NCBI RefSeq assembly: GCF_014650335.1
Contig: NZ_BMUT01000018.1
Span: 52,985-116,984, forward strand
DNA from: Streptomyces hiroshimensis
Lineage (GTDB): Bacteria; Actinomycetota; Actinomycetes; Streptomycetales; Streptomycetaceae
Reading direction: 5' to 3'
DNA length: 64,000 bases
In this document: positions 34,246-43,807 of the stretch, one piece after another
Numbering within the stretch: the first letter of the stretch is position 1
Layout of the letters: every line of letters begins with the position of its first letter
Position numbers and translations under genes: made by a program
Notes under the pieces: generated by a model
Database searches by the model: none
What the model was told of the DNA's origin: nothing
The model's input: the letters and a program-made list of their open reading frames with translations, nothing else

Positions 34246-36765
34246 TCAGGTGACGAAGACGAGGGCGGGGTCGCAGCCGGCGGGGGCGTACTCGGCGAGA
34301 CGCGTGCGCAAATTGTCCTCTCGCTGCGGCTGGAAGAGGTCGTGCAACGCGCCGGGTTCGGATCCGTCGTCCGCACCGCGGCGGATCGCGTCCGGGCTGC
34401 CGTCGGCGAGCTGCAGGTATCCGGGGGTCCCGTAGCGGGTGCTGGTGAAGCGCAGCGGGGCGGCCACGGCGGTGCCGGAGTGCTCGGGTTCGCAGTGGAA
34501 GCGCCGCGGGGTGCGGGACCCGGGCGGCAGCCAGCAGAACCGCACGCAGCCGGCCGCCCCGTGCACCACGCGGACCTCCCCGTCGAGCAGGCAGTTCTCC
34601 ACCAGGTCGACGGAGTGGACGTGCACGGTGCCGATGACCGTGGTGCGGTGGGCGGTCAGGACGGCGTGAGCGTGGCGGTCCTCGGGGCCGGTCAGGGCGG
34701 CGGAGGTGCGCGCCGTGGCGTCGAGGGCGCTGTCGGAGAGGTGGATCCGCTGGGGATCGTCGGTGAGCTCGCCCCGGCGGACGACGACGGTCCCGAGCAC
34801 GCTGTGCTCGACGCGGACGCGGGCAGGCGTGTCGACGAGCTCAAGACTCGGCTCCTCGGGCTCGCGCGGCCCGCACCGCTCGTCGAGGTCCCAGCCCGGC
34901 ACGAGGGTGCAGTGCCGGATGAGGAGGTCCTCCACGTCGCCGCGGACCTGGACGCTGCGGCCGGTGACCATCAGGCCGTCGAGGGTCAGGGAGGGCGCAG
35001 GCCCCTCCCCCGTGCCGGTACCGGTGATGCGGAGGGCGTCCGGGCGGTTGCCGGACACGTCGAGGAGGCGGAGGACGGGGCGGGCGCCGTCGGCGGCCCG
35101 CAGCACGAGCCGGTCGCCCCGGTTGAGGGAGAGGTCGAGCAGGTCCTGGTGGACGTCGTTGCCGCTGATCTCGATGATGCCGGAGGGCTGCGGCCCGGGG
35201 TCCGGCGGCGGGGCCTTCCGCGGCGGGGTGGTCCGGTGCGGCAGCCGGAAGCGACCCCAGTGCGGTCCGGTCCTCTCCTGCGATCCGGCGTCCTGCTCCG
35301 GACCCGCCTCCTGCTGCGGTCCGGTCTCTTGCCCCGGCCCCGCCTGCTGCTCCGGGCCGGTCTCCTGTTGCGGTCCGGTCTCCTGCTCCGGGCCTGCCTC
35401 CTGCTGCGGGCCTGCCTCCTGCTGCGGTCCGGCTTCCTGCTCCCGTCCCGCCCGCTGCTCCGGCCCCGCCTCCTCCTGCTGCTTCCCGCCGGGACCATCG
35501 GGCTCCCGATCCGGTGCACCCGACGCGCCCAATGCGCTCGACGCGCCCGACGCGGCCCGCCACCGGTCGTAGTCGGCACGCCACCGGTCCTGGTCGGCAC
35601 GCCATTGCTCGACGGCGTCCGTGATCCGGGCGAACCGCTCGCCGGGGCCGACGCGGTAGGGCTGCGGGGGGCCCTCGGGCACCACCGCGTACGGGCGCGG
35701 GTACTCGCCGCCTCCCAGGTCGCTCGCGGACCCGTGGTGGTAGGTGACCCAGACGCCCTGCTCGGGGGCTTTCCGGGAGGGGAAGGCGAGGCGTCCGAGG
35801 ACGGGGTCGACGGCCACCTTCCCCTCCGGCGTCCGGTAGTCCCAGCCGGAGAGGTCGGCGGAGATGATCTGCTCCAGGTCCACCGGCGGACCGTCCTTGT
35901 CGCCCACCCACACGCAGATGCTCTTGCCGGGCCCGTAGTAGTCGTGGAGGCGCTCGGTGAGGGTCCGCCGGCCGATGGGCGCCGGGACGTTGAGCTCGCC
36001 CGCGATGTGGCAGGGCGACGGCTCGGGCACCGGCAAGGTGAACAGCTGCGTGTCGTTGCCCAGCACGCTGAACGTGAAGCGGTACGCGGCCCGGTCCAGG
36101 CAGAAGGCGGGGGCCCGGGTCTGGGACTGGGCCCGCAACCGCCAGACGTGGAGCCCGAGCCCGGGGATGGTGTACCGGCCGGAGCGCCGGTTCCCGCAGG
36201 CGCGCGCCACCTCGGCCGTGTGCGCGGCCTCGTCGAAGGGGCCGTCGAGCCGGTCGAGCTGCCCGGCCCGGCGGAGGTCGGCCAGCGCGCCGCGCCGCAG
36301 CCGGCGTGCGGTGTCGTGGTCGTCGGCCGTGAAGCGCCGTACCGGCTGGGTGAGGGCGAGCTGCCGCCGCTGCTCGACGGCGCGCGCGGGCCAGCCGGCG
36401 ACGTCGGCGGCGAGGTCCTCCAGGAGGGCGAGCGTGCCCTTGCGGCGGCGGTTGGCGACGGTGTCGGCGACCTCGCGGCGCGGCATGGCGAAGGCGAGGA
36501 GCCGGTCGCTGCCTTCCCTGTTCTCGGTGAGGGCGGCGACCGCGCCGGGCGGGAGGGTGTAGCCGATGAGGGCTCCGAGGTAGGGGACGACCCAGTCGGC
36601 GCAGGTCTCGATGAACCAGTCGTCGTACATGCGCTCGATGTCGGCCTCGACGACGCCGGCCTGTTCGGCGATGACGGACAGCAGGGCGCGCAGCTGCCCG
36701 CCGTTCCGCTCGTCCATCCTGCGGTGGACGGAGGGCAGGAGGGCGTAGAGCCGGTCGGGGTTCAC
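34246..36765 (-). CDS. Phage-tail-like (gpI-type) protein with Gln/Glu repeat and beta-helix-like C-terminus
   Basis: 839 residues; the GTG at 36765 overlaps the upstream baseplate stop. N-terminal RLYALLPSVHRRMDERNGGQL and WFIETCADWVVPYLG (about 50-64) are phage tail protein I-like. Residues about 425-497 are 11 or so six-residue repeats of (A/T)GPxQE, preceded by WRADxDRWRA repeats. A C-terminal region (about 520-840) of short beta strands ending in RITG, RCGPRE and similar resembles a parallel beta-helix, as in fibres. Probable baseplate-peripheral or fibre protein. The low-complexity linker is unusual for a baseplate part. Confidence 0.85.
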   Translation of the reverse strand: MNPDRLYALLPSVHRRMDERNGGQLRALLSVIAEQAGVVEADIERMYDDWFIETCADWVVPYLGALIGYTLPPGAVAALTENREGSDRLLAFAMPRREVADTVANRRRKGTLALLEDLAADVAGWPARAVEQRRQLALTQPVRRFTADDHDTARRLRRGALADLRRAGQLDRLDGPFDEAAHTAEVARACGNRRSGRYTIPGLGLHVWRLRAQSQTRAPAFCLDRAAYRFTFSVLGNDTQLFTLPVPEPSPCHIAGELNVPAPIGRRTLTERLHDYYGPGKSICVWVGDKDGPPVDLEQIISADLSGWDYRTPEGKVAVDPVLGRLAFPSRKAPEQGVWVTYHHGSASDLGGGEYPRPYAVVPEGPPQPYRVGPGERFARITDAVEQWRADQDRWRADYDRWRAASGASSALGASGAPDREPDGPGGKQQEEAGPEQRAGREQEAGPQQEAGPQQEAGPEQETGPQQETGPEQQAGPGQETGPQQEAGPEQDAGSQERTGPHWGRFRLPHRTTPPRKAPPPDPGPQPSGIIEISGNDVHQDLLDLSLNRGDRLVLRAADGARPVLRLLDVSGNRPDALRITGTGTGEGPAPSLTLDGLMVTGRSVQVRGDVEDLLIRHCTLVPGWDLDERCGPREPEEPSLELVDTPARVRVEHSVLGTVVVRRGELTDDPQRIHLSDSALDATARTSAALTGPEDRHAHAVLTAHRTTVIGTVHVHSVDLVENCLLDGEVRVVHGAAGCVRFCWLPPGSRTPRRFHCEPEHSGTAVAAPLRFTSTRYGTPGYLQLADGSPDAIRRGADDGSEPGALHDLFQPQREDNLRTRLAEYAPAGCDPALVFVT
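35274..35495 (-). repeat. 18-base repeat encoding (A/T)GPxQE units
   Basis: About twelve tandem degenerate 18-base units, inside the tail-protein gene, encode a Gln/Glu/Gly/Pro-rich hydrophilic linker. Copy number may vary among strains. Confidence 0.8.
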
Positions 36766-39700
36766 GGGATCCTCCGCAGGACGAGGGTTTCGGGCACCGC
36801 GGGGTCGAGGACCACGAGCTGAGCGGCGCGCAGGCCGCGCCCGACGATGAGCTTGGTCCCGCCCGTTCCGACATCTTTGCTGGGCACGGCGGCGGGGTTG
36901 AGGGCGACGAGGCGGTCGAGGCTCAGTCCGTAGCGCAGGGCGACGGAGGTGAGGGTGTCGCCCGGGAAGATGCGGGCGAGGTCCTCCCGGAAGCCGGCAC
37001 GGACGGCCGGGACGGACGGGGCTGCCCGGGTGAGCTGTTCGGCGAGGCCCGTCAGCCCGACCGTGTCGATGTCGTCCGGGATGCCCCCGAAGATGTCCAC
37101 GTCGACGTGGTCGACGCCCGGGACGGCCTGGGCCGCGGCGATGGCGGCGCTGAGGTGGACGGGCTGCGCGAGCTCGGCCCGCTCGAAGCCGAGGGCGTCG
37201 GACAGGGCGCGGCGCACGGCGGGTTCGACGTCGTCCCACGTGTGGTCGGGCAGGACGCGGATGCCTGCGGAGACGACGAGGAGGACCCGCTCGCGCAGGG
37301 CCACCACGACCGGCAGCGCGGGATCCCCGTAGCGGTTCAGTGCGGCTTCGAGGGAGGTGAGGAGCGGCGAGGAGGGACCGGCGGGGGCGTCGCCGACGGT
37401 CGCGACGGTGACCTGGACGACGCGGCGGCCGGTGTCCTGGCAGTACTGGGCGGAGGCCTTGCCGATGCCCGCGTAGGCCCGGGCGAAGTCCTCGTAGTCG
37501 CGCAGCGACACGATCCGGTCCAGGGCGCGCAGCCGCAGGGGCACGCGGCTGCGGGTGTCGCCCGGCCCGTCCGCGTCCGTGCCCCCGGTCGCCGGGACCG
37601 GGTTGGTGACGGCGCTGACGCCCAGCGGCCTGCTGACGACCTGGTTGACCTGGCCGGTGGGCAGGTTGCCGCCGCTGCCGCCGCCGACGCGGTACGCGGC
37701 GGTGACGTTCTCCGTCCCGGTGTGGAGCCGCGCGCCGTGGACGCCGTCGCCGAAGGTGACCGCGGCCGCGCCGTCCGGGCCCGTGCGCAGCCGGCACCCG
37801 CGGTCGGCGGGCCCGAGTTCGGCGAGGTCGTCCGTCCAGTGCCAGGTGACGCCGCCGACCCGGACGGTGAGCGTGCCGCCGGCGCCGGTGGGCGTCGCCG
37901 CCGGCAGCCAGGTCAGGGGGGTGCGGCGCAGGGAGAAGGTCTGCCCCGCCTGCGCGGCGTCGCCGCTGCCGATCACCTCCTTCACGCTCTCGCCCGCCGT
38001 GGCGGGGACGACGTTGCCCTGGATGACGACGGTCTCCCGCCGGTAGCTGTAGGCGAGTTCGGTGGTCAGGACGAGCGTGGTCCGCAGCCGGTCGCCCGGG
38101 CGCCGGAGGTCGGTCCCCTGGCGCACTCCGCCGAGCATGACGAGCTCCGTGCCGCGCACGCCGGTGGTGTAGGGGACGTCGGTGCGTTCGCCGGAGACGA
38201 CGAGCCACCGCCCCGGGGCGAGTCCCTCGCGGATGTCGTCGAGGGTGATCTCGCGTCCCATGATGTCGGAGTCGACGGGGACTTCGGCCGGGGCCAGCGG
38301 CTCCCCGGCGGCCCACACGGTGACGGCCTTGCGGGCCTCCTCGCCCCGGTAGGCCTCGGGCAGCTCCTCTGTCAGGGTCAGGCGGGTCACCTGGAAGACC
38401 AGATTCTCACCGGCGCGCAGGGTGCACTGGGTCACCGCATCGACCTGGCGCACGAGCGGCTTTTCTCCACCCTTCTCCAGGACGATCGGCGTACCGGGGC
38501 GGATCGCGTCGTAGACGGCGTCGAGGGTGAGCTGTTTCGGCGTTGCGGCGTCCGACTCGATGGCCTTGTCCACCTTGATGGTGTCGTCGCGCTGCTTTCC
38601 GGGGACCACGACGCAGGGAGTGGCCTTGACCCGGAGCCACCGGATCTCCTGGAGCGCTTCGGCCGGGGTGACGGACGCCGTCCCCATGGCCTGGTAGAGC
38701 TGTCCGGCGAGCTGGGGGCGGGTGGCGGCCAGGAGCCTGGGCAGGGCGTCGGAGCCCGCCCCGTAGAGGTCGGCGATGGAGGTGGTCAGGTCACGCCGGC
38801 CGGCGGGGGGACGGGAAGGGGGCCGGGCGAGGGCGGCGAGGACGGGGGTGAGGCCGAGCAGTACCTTGCCGCTCCGGCCTTTACTCTCGCTCTCGTCGGC
38901 TGTCGCTCCCTCAGGCTCGCCCCCGCCCGGCTCGCCTCCGCCCGGCACGTTCCCGTCCGGCTCGCCCCCGCCCGGCGCATTCCCGCTCGGCGCATCCGTG
39001 CCCGGGCCGACGAGCATGTTCGCGCCAGGGACCTCCCCGGTCCCAGTCCCGGCCCCAGTCCCGGCCCCGGCCCCGGCCTCGACGAGGCCGCGCCTTGCCG
39101 GAGGTTCGCCGAGGTGGATCAGGGCCTCCAGTTCCGGGGAGTTGGTCGCCCGGGCGGCCGCGCGCCGGAGCGCCCCTGCCGCGTCCGCGACCGGACCGAG
39201 CAGCTCCACGAACTCCCGGTCGCCGTCCTTCCTCCTGGCGACGGCCAGGTGCTCGTCGAGCCGGTTGAGCGGCTCGGCGAGCCCGGTGAAGAAGACCGAC
39301 TGCGGAGGGAAGCCGGCTTTCAGGATCGGATCGAGCACCGCATCCCGTAGCTTCTTGCCCGCATCGCTGAGGGACTGCCCGCGCTTCGCCGCGGTGACGG
39401 CCTTGCTCAGGACCTCGACGGCGTCGGCGTACTCGTCCTCGGGCGTGGCCGACGCGAAGTGGACGATGGTGCGCCCGTGCTCCGGGTCGGCCTTGCTCTC
39501 GTGGACCGTGCGGACGAGGAAGCGGTCGGGGGTGTTGAGGGTAGCGGGGGTGTCGGGAGTAAAGGAGAAGAGCATCCGGTCGCCGGGCCGCAGACCCGCC
39601 TGGATGCCGGAGAGCTCCAGGACGCGGGCCGTCTCCAGGTGCTCGCGGGTGAGGTCGGGAGGCTCGGTCCGGCGGACGGGCAGCTGGTTCCACTCGGCAC

Positions 39701-40190
39701 GGGCGTGGAGGTCCTCCGACGTCTCGAAGGTCTGCGGGAGGCCTCCCGGCAGAGGCGTGCTCTTGACCTGCGATCCGGCCGGGATCGTGGTGCGGCCGCC
39801 GGGGTCGAGGGTGTAGGCGAGGAAGGTGCCTGCGCCCAGGGCGGGCCGGGGGCGGTGTCCCACGAGCCGGCCGAGCCGGGTGAGGGACTCCTGTTCGGTG
39901 GCCGTGCCGAGGTAGCCCTCGTTGGTGATGCGCTCCTGATAGAAGGTCAGGATGTCGCCGATGACGGCCCAGGCGTCCAGCAGCGCGACGGAGGGGTCGT
40001 CGGTCTTCCGGTGGGTGAGCCGGGCGAGCCGGCCCTCGCCCGGCAGCCGGGCGAGCATGGCGGCCAGGAACTGTCCGTGGGTGCCGGCGCGGCAGGACAG
40101 CTCGGGCAGCCCGGGCCGGTTCCAGATGCGTGCCGGACCGGCCGGACCGGTGGCGGTGCGGCAGCCGCAGCGGCAGGTCGGGCTGCTCAT
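36762..40190 (-). CDS. Large baseplate assembly protein (gpJ-like) with C-terminal LysM-like domain
   Basis: 1142 residues; the ATG at 40190 has a strong site (AAGGAGG) and overlaps the upstream stop. CRCGCRT near the start may bind metal. The N-terminal part (FLAAMLARLPGEGRLARLTHR) resembles putative baseplate assembly proteins of eCIS. Residues about 367-435 are a Gly/Ala/Thr and GGGEP-rich linker. The C-terminal third has the gpJ-like segments LRLRALDRIVSLRDYEDFARAYAGIGKASA and DHVDVDIFGG. The last 90 residues, with GDTLTSVALRYGLSLDRLVALNPA, form a LysM-like peptidoglycan-binding domain. Forms the baseplate wedge. Confidence 0.85.
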   Translation of the reverse strand: MSSPTCRCGCRTATGPAGPARIWNRPGLPELSCRAGTHGQFLAAMLARLPGEGRLARLTHRKTDDPSVALLDAWAVIGDILTFYQERITNEGYLGTATEQESLTRLGRLVGHRPRPALGAGTFLAYTLDPGGRTTIPAGSQVKSTPLPGGLPQTFETSEDLHARAEWNQLPVRRTEPPDLTREHLETARVLELSGIQAGLRPGDRMLFSFTPDTPATLNTPDRFLVRTVHESKADPEHGRTIVHFASATPEDEYADAVEVLSKAVTAAKRGQSLSDAGKKLRDAVLDPILKAGFPPQSVFFTGLAEPLNRLDEHLAVARRKDGDREFVELLGPVADAAGALRRAAARATNSPELEALIHLGEPPARRGLVEAGAGAGTGAGTGTGEVPGANMLVGPGTDAPSGNAPGGGEPDGNVPGGGEPGGGEPEGATADESESKGRSGKVLLGLTPVLAALARPPSRPPAGRRDLTTSIADLYGAGSDALPRLLAATRPQLAGQLYQAMGTASVTPAEALQEIRWLRVKATPCVVVPGKQRDDTIKVDKAIESDAATPKQLTLDAVYDAIRPGTPIVLEKGGEKPLVRQVDAVTQCTLRAGENLVFQVTRLTLTEELPEAYRGEEARKAVTVWAAGEPLAPAEVPVDSDIMGREITLDDIREGLAPGRWLVVSGERTDVPYTTGVRGTELVMLGGVRQGTDLRRPGDRLRTTLVLTTELAYSYRRETVVIQGNVVPATAGESVKEVIGSGDAAQAGQTFSLRRTPLTWLPAATPTGAGGTLTVRVGGVTWHWTDDLAELGPADRGCRLRTGPDGAAAVTFGDGVHGARLHTGTENVTAAYRVGGGSGGNLPTGQVNQVVSRPLGVSAVTNPVPATGGTDADGPGDTRSRVPLRLRALDRIVSLRDYEDFARAYAGIGKASAQYCQDTGRRVVQVTVATVGDAPAGPSSPLLTSLEAALNRYGDPALPVVVALRERVLLVVSAGIRVLPDHTWDDVEPAVRRALSDALGFERAELAQPVHLSAAIAAAQAVPGVDHVDVDIFGGIPDDIDTVGLTGLAEQLTRAAPSVPAVRAGFREDLARIFPGDTLTSVALRYGLSLDRLVALNPAAVPSKDVGTGGTKLIVGRGLRAAQLVVLDPAVPETLVLRRIP

Positions 40191-43093
40191 CGTCCTCCTT
40201 GGACGTTCAGGTCCAGCTTGCCGTTCTCCGGCCGGGCGCTGTCGTCGTCGAGCCGGGCGATCTCCAGCGGTCGCATCCGCAGCAGCCCGTCGGCCGGCGT
40301 GTCCGCACCGGTGGCGTTCAGACGGCACAGCCGGGTCACTTCGGCGTGGCGCACGCCGGGGACGGCGACCACCGCCGCGATCAGCCGGCTGGCCGGCACC
40401 GGGGTGCCGAACGACAGGGCGTCGGGGTCGAAGAATCCCCGTCCACCGCCGGGCAGGGGGCCGGGGCGCAGCACGTTCAGCACGGCCTGCTTGACGTGCG
40501 CGGCGATGTGGTCAGGGTCCGCCCACACCGTCAGGGCGACGTCGAGGGGCACCTGGACGGCCGGCCCGGTGACGACGTCGTGGCCCATGCGGCGGTAGCG
40601 GTGCAGGGCCTGCCCGACGGCGTCGAGCATCTCCCGGGGCACGTCCGCGGAGCCCTGGGCGTCCAGGGCGACGTCGGCCTCGTACCAGCTGCCGTTCCAG
40701 CGCAGCGACGCGGCCGCGCGCTGGACGCCGGGCTGCTGCTGGGCCAGTGCGGCGTAGTCGTCGGCGGTGATGGCGCGCAGGAGCCTGCGGAAGGGCTCGC
40801 GGGGCGCGGCGCGGCGTACGTCGGCCACGGATTCGGGGTCGGTGCCGCCGGCGGCGGGCAAGGGGTTGCGGACGCCTGTGATGCCGCCGGGCCGGAGGGT
40901 GTGGGAGGCGATCCGGTTGATCGCTTCAGGGCCGACGTTCCCCGCGCGGCCGTTGCCGACGCTGTACTCCGCCCGCAGCTTCGTGCCGGGGACGGGCGGG
41001 CAGCCTGCCCGCCCGTTTCCGAACCGCAGGGTGACGACGCCCTCGTCGTCGGTCTCGGCCACGACGTGCCGGGCGCGGGGGCCGCAGCCCATCAGGTCGC
41101 GGGCGGGCTTCCAGGGGGCGGAGTTCGCGGCGTACGTGCGGTCGGAGGCCGTCGCGTGCCTGTGAGGCTTGCCCTTGTGCTGCCCGGGCCCGTTCTCCTC
41201 CTGCGGCCTGTCGCCCGCGGGGATCTCCGGGCGGAGGAGCAGCCTGGGCAGCGCGGAGCGGGGATCGGTCCGCAGGGCGCGGGACGCCGGCCCGTGGAGG
41301 AGCGGGGAGCCGGGGCGGACGGCCAGGGCGTCCGGCCCCCAGCTCCGGACGAGCTCCCATTCGACGTCCTCCTCGGACAGGACGCATCCGGAGCGGGCCT
41401 GCCGGACGAGCGTGGCCAGGCGCCGGAGTCCGGCGTCCAGGAAGTGGTCGAAGCGGGAGAGGAGGGTGGCGAGGGCGCGCCGGTGGTCCTCGTGCAGGCC
41501 GACGGCGCGCAGGGTCTCCTCCCCGAACAGGACGGTCAGGGTGTGCTGGTCATTGGCGGTGGGGGCGCTGTCCGCGTGCAGGAGGTTGCGGATCCTGTCG
41601 CGCGCGCGGTCCGGCAGCAGTGCGAGCTGCCGCGCCTGCGCGGCAGCGATGTCGGCCGGGTCGGGGAAGGGGGTGGACCAGGTGAGGCCGGTGTCGGGCA
41701 GGACGGGGGCGAAAGCCTTCCTGCCGACCCAGGGGCCTTTCCCGCCGACCCAGGGGTCGTTCTCTCCGGCCCCGGTGTCGGGCGCGGTGAACTCCGGTGC
41801 GGCTGCGCCCGTCCCCCAGGTGTTGTCCAGGCCGTGTTCGACGAGCACGGCGTTGCCCCGGGCGACGGCCAGGGTCGCGGTGTAGCCGTAGGCGGTGAGG
41901 TGGAGGGGGAAGGTGAGGGCGTCCTCGGTATCCCAGGCGATGTCGAGGACGGGGACCTGCTCGACGGCGTCGATGCGCGGCGTGACGCGGGTGAGGCGGA
42001 CGGCCTGCCGGTGTGCGGGATCGGCGTCGGCGAGGGCGCCGGTGGCCGGGCCGCGCTCCTCTTCGAGGACCAGGACGTCGCCGGGCCTGAGGTGCAGGAC
42101 TCTGCGGGCGTGCCCTTCCGCCATCTTGCCGTCGCACAGGGTGGCTTCGGTGGCTCCGGCCGGCAGGTGGCACTGCTCGTTGCCCCAGCTCCACAGCTCG
42201 ATACGGTTGTGGGCCGCGCGGAATTGGATCGCGCGGTCCTCCAGGGGCCGGAAGCAGACCTGTCCCCGGGCCCGCAGCTCATCGCTCGTGATCACGGGCC
42301 CGGCGTCCGGTCCCCCGGGCGGCACGACGGCGAAGGCGAGTTCCCCGGGGTCGGCGACGTCCAGGTCCGTGCGGGTCTCCACGCAGACGAAGGTCCGGGA
42401 GGCGCAGCCGTCGTGCATGGGGTAGTCGACGAGGCGGGCGTGCCGGCGGACGGAGGTGCGCAGCCGGGCGGTGTCCAGGTAGGCCTCGGCGGCGACGGCG
42501 TCCTGCTGGTAGCTGAGCCGGTCTCCGACGTGGGCGAGGAGCTCGACCAGGGTGATGCCGAGGTCCGGCACGTGCCGCTCGGTCCATCCGGGCACGGTCA
42601 GGGCGAGCCGGTCCAGGAGCAGGCGCCGGAAGCCGGCGTAGTCCTTGGTCAGATAGTCGACGGGCGGGGCCGGGCCGGCCGGGGGCGGGGGCGGGCCGTC
42701 GGCGGGCCGGCAGTCCAGGCCGGTGGGGCACTGCTGCCGGAAGCCGAACTCGTGCACGGCGTAACGGGAGTCGAAGGCGTCGCCGACGGCAAGCAGGCGG
42801 TAGGGGGACGGGTCGCCGCGCCGGTCGAGGGCGAGGTGCACCTCGGTGGCGGGGTCCCCGTCGGCGGAGTCCTGGACCGTGGCGGTGACGACCTGGATGC
42901 CGGTGACGCGCCGGCCGCCCTCGATGCGGAAGCTGTACCGGTCGATGCCGGGGGGCACGGCGCCGAACAGCGTGACGGTGAGTCCGCGCTGGTCGGGGTC
43001 GACGGTCACCGAGTCGATGCCGGCCAGCCCGGCCCGGCGCACGGAGGCGCGGCGCCGCTCGTCGTCGCAGACCGGCAGGCCCGGGGGGTTCAT
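40187..43093 (-). CDS. Baseplate assembly protein (Afp11/Pvc11-like)
   Basis: 968 residues; the ATG at 43093 overlaps the gp25 stop. Contains DYLTKDYAGFRRLLLDRLALTVPGW and DLGITLVELLAHVGDRLSYQQDAVAAEAYLDTAR (about 145-205), the signature of eCIS baseplate proteins of the Afp11 type, then PDLG-like beta domains and the gpJ-like helical end (RRAAPREPFRRLLRAITADDYAALAQQ). Large wedge component. Second of two gpJ-type genes here. Confidence 0.85.
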   Translation of the reverse strand: MNPPGLPVCDDERRRASVRRAGLAGIDSVTVDPDQRGLTVTLFGAVPPGIDRYSFRIEGGRRVTGIQVVTATVQDSADGDPATEVHLALDRRGDPSPYRLLAVGDAFDSRYAVHEFGFRQQCPTGLDCRPADGPPPPPAGPAPPVDYLTKDYAGFRRLLLDRLALTVPGWTERHVPDLGITLVELLAHVGDRLSYQQDAVAAEAYLDTARLRTSVRRHARLVDYPMHDGCASRTFVCVETRTDLDVADPGELAFAVVPPGGPDAGPVITSDELRARGQVCFRPLEDRAIQFRAAHNRIELWSWGNEQCHLPAGATEATLCDGKMAEGHARRVLHLRPGDVLVLEEERGPATGALADADPAHRQAVRLTRVTPRIDAVEQVPVLDIAWDTEDALTFPLHLTAYGYTATLAVARGNAVLVEHGLDNTWGTGAAAPEFTAPDTGAGENDPWVGGKGPWVGRKAFAPVLPDTGLTWSTPFPDPADIAAAQARQLALLPDRARDRIRNLLHADSAPTANDQHTLTVLFGEETLRAVGLHEDHRRALATLLSRFDHFLDAGLRRLATLVRQARSGCVLSEEDVEWELVRSWGPDALAVRPGSPLLHGPASRALRTDPRSALPRLLLRPEIPAGDRPQEENGPGQHKGKPHRHATASDRTYAANSAPWKPARDLMGCGPRARHVVAETDDEGVVTLRFGNGRAGCPPVPGTKLRAEYSVGNGRAGNVGPEAINRIASHTLRPGGITGVRNPLPAAGGTDPESVADVRRAAPREPFRRLLRAITADDYAALAQQQPGVQRAAASLRWNGSWYEADVALDAQGSADVPREMLDAVGQALHRYRRMGHDVVTGPAVQVPLDVALTVWADPDHIAAHVKQAVLNVLRPGPLPGGGRGFFDPDALSFGTPVPASRLIAAVVAVPGVRHAEVTRLCRLNATGADTPADGLLRMRPLEIARLDDDSARPENGKLDLNVQGGR

Positions 43094-43452
43094 GCCGCGG
43101 TCCCCCCGTTGACGACGATGCTGTGGCGCTGCCCCGTCACGGCGAGCCGGTAGCTCAGCGAGACGGTCAGGGTCGACTCCTCGGCGGTGACGACGAGGGA
43201 CTCGACGGTGAGCAGGTCGCCCAGCCAGCGCTGCAGTGCGGCCTGGGCGGTCAGCTCCACGGTGGCCGCGAGCTCGGGGCCGTTGGGCGCGAAGACCAGG
43301 TCGAGCAGCCCGCAGCCGAAGTCCGGGCGGTTGACGCGCTCACCGGGGGTGGTGAAGAGCACGATCTCGACCATGTCGCGGACGTGGTCGGCGTGGCCGG
43401 TGTCCGCGGTGCGGCCGCGCTCGTCGATGCGGTAGGGGAAGTCGATGTCCAC
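43090..43452 (-). CDS. gp25-like baseplate wedge/sheath initiator (Afp9/Pvc9-like)
   Basis: 120 residues. FPYRIDERGRTADTGHADHVRDMVEIVLFTTPGERVNRPDFGCGLLDLVFAPN has the GPW/gp25 core, with the EIVLFTTPGERVNRPDFGCGL segment that begins the sheath-binding fold. In T4-type tails gp25 nucleates the sheath. Stop overlaps the Afp11-like start (ATGA). Confidence 0.9.
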   Translation of the reverse strand: MDIDFPYRIDERGRTADTGHADHVRDMVEIVLFTTPGERVNRPDFGCGLLDLVFAPNGPELAATVELTAQAALQRWLGDLLTVESLVVTAEESTLTVSLSYRLAVTGQRHSIVVNGGTAA

Positions 43453-43459
43453 GGCCGGC

Positions 43460-43798
43460 TCAGCTCGCTCTCACCTTGATCTGCATGGCCTGGACCATCG
43501 GGGGGCCGGGGGCGGGCACGCCGGTGCCGGGCCCGGGGCCGGGGGGCGGGGACGGCTGGACGAGGACGGGCCGGCCGCCGGCCAGGACGCGGGGGGAGAA
43601 CTGGAACCACTGCACCGTGGTGCAGAAAGGGGGTGTCGCAGTAAGGCCGCAGCCCGCCACCACGAAGACGTCCGCGACGGTGGCGACCGGCATGAGACCG
43701 ACCAGCACCTGCTGCTGGGTGGGCGCGGGCAGCGTCACCACGCCCGGCGGGTGGGCGCACATCATGACGGCTCCGGCGTGCAGGACCAGTCCGGGCAT
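43460..43798 (-). CDS. PAAR-like spike tip protein (Afp10-like)
   Basis: 112 residues. LVLHAGAVMMCAHPPGVVTL, VLVGLMPVATVADVFVVAGCGL and FSPRVLAGGRPVLVQPSP have the PAAR-like cone pattern with Cys and His near 14-16, 49 and 59. The Pro/Gly-rich C-terminal third (PPPGPGPGTGVP) is extra. Caps the spike of the hub and pierces target membranes. Tip identity is by pattern; metal ligands need a structure. Confidence 0.75.
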   Translation of the reverse strand: MPGLVLHAGAVMMCAHPPGVVTLPAPTQQQVLVGLMPVATVADVFVVAGCGLTATPPFCTTVQWFQFSPRVLAGGRPVLVQPSPPPGPGPGTGVPAPGPPMVQAMQIKVRAS

Positions 43799-43807
43799 GA
43801 CCCGCCC

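Noticed and set aside
35274..35495. CRISPR array
   Set aside because: Repeats are degenerate 18-base coding units without unique spacers and remain in frame with the tail protein.
37107..39350. Plus-strand 747-codon frame inside the baseplate gene
   Set aside because: Shadow of the large baseplate gene; no fold, repeated Asp/Gly/Arg runs only.
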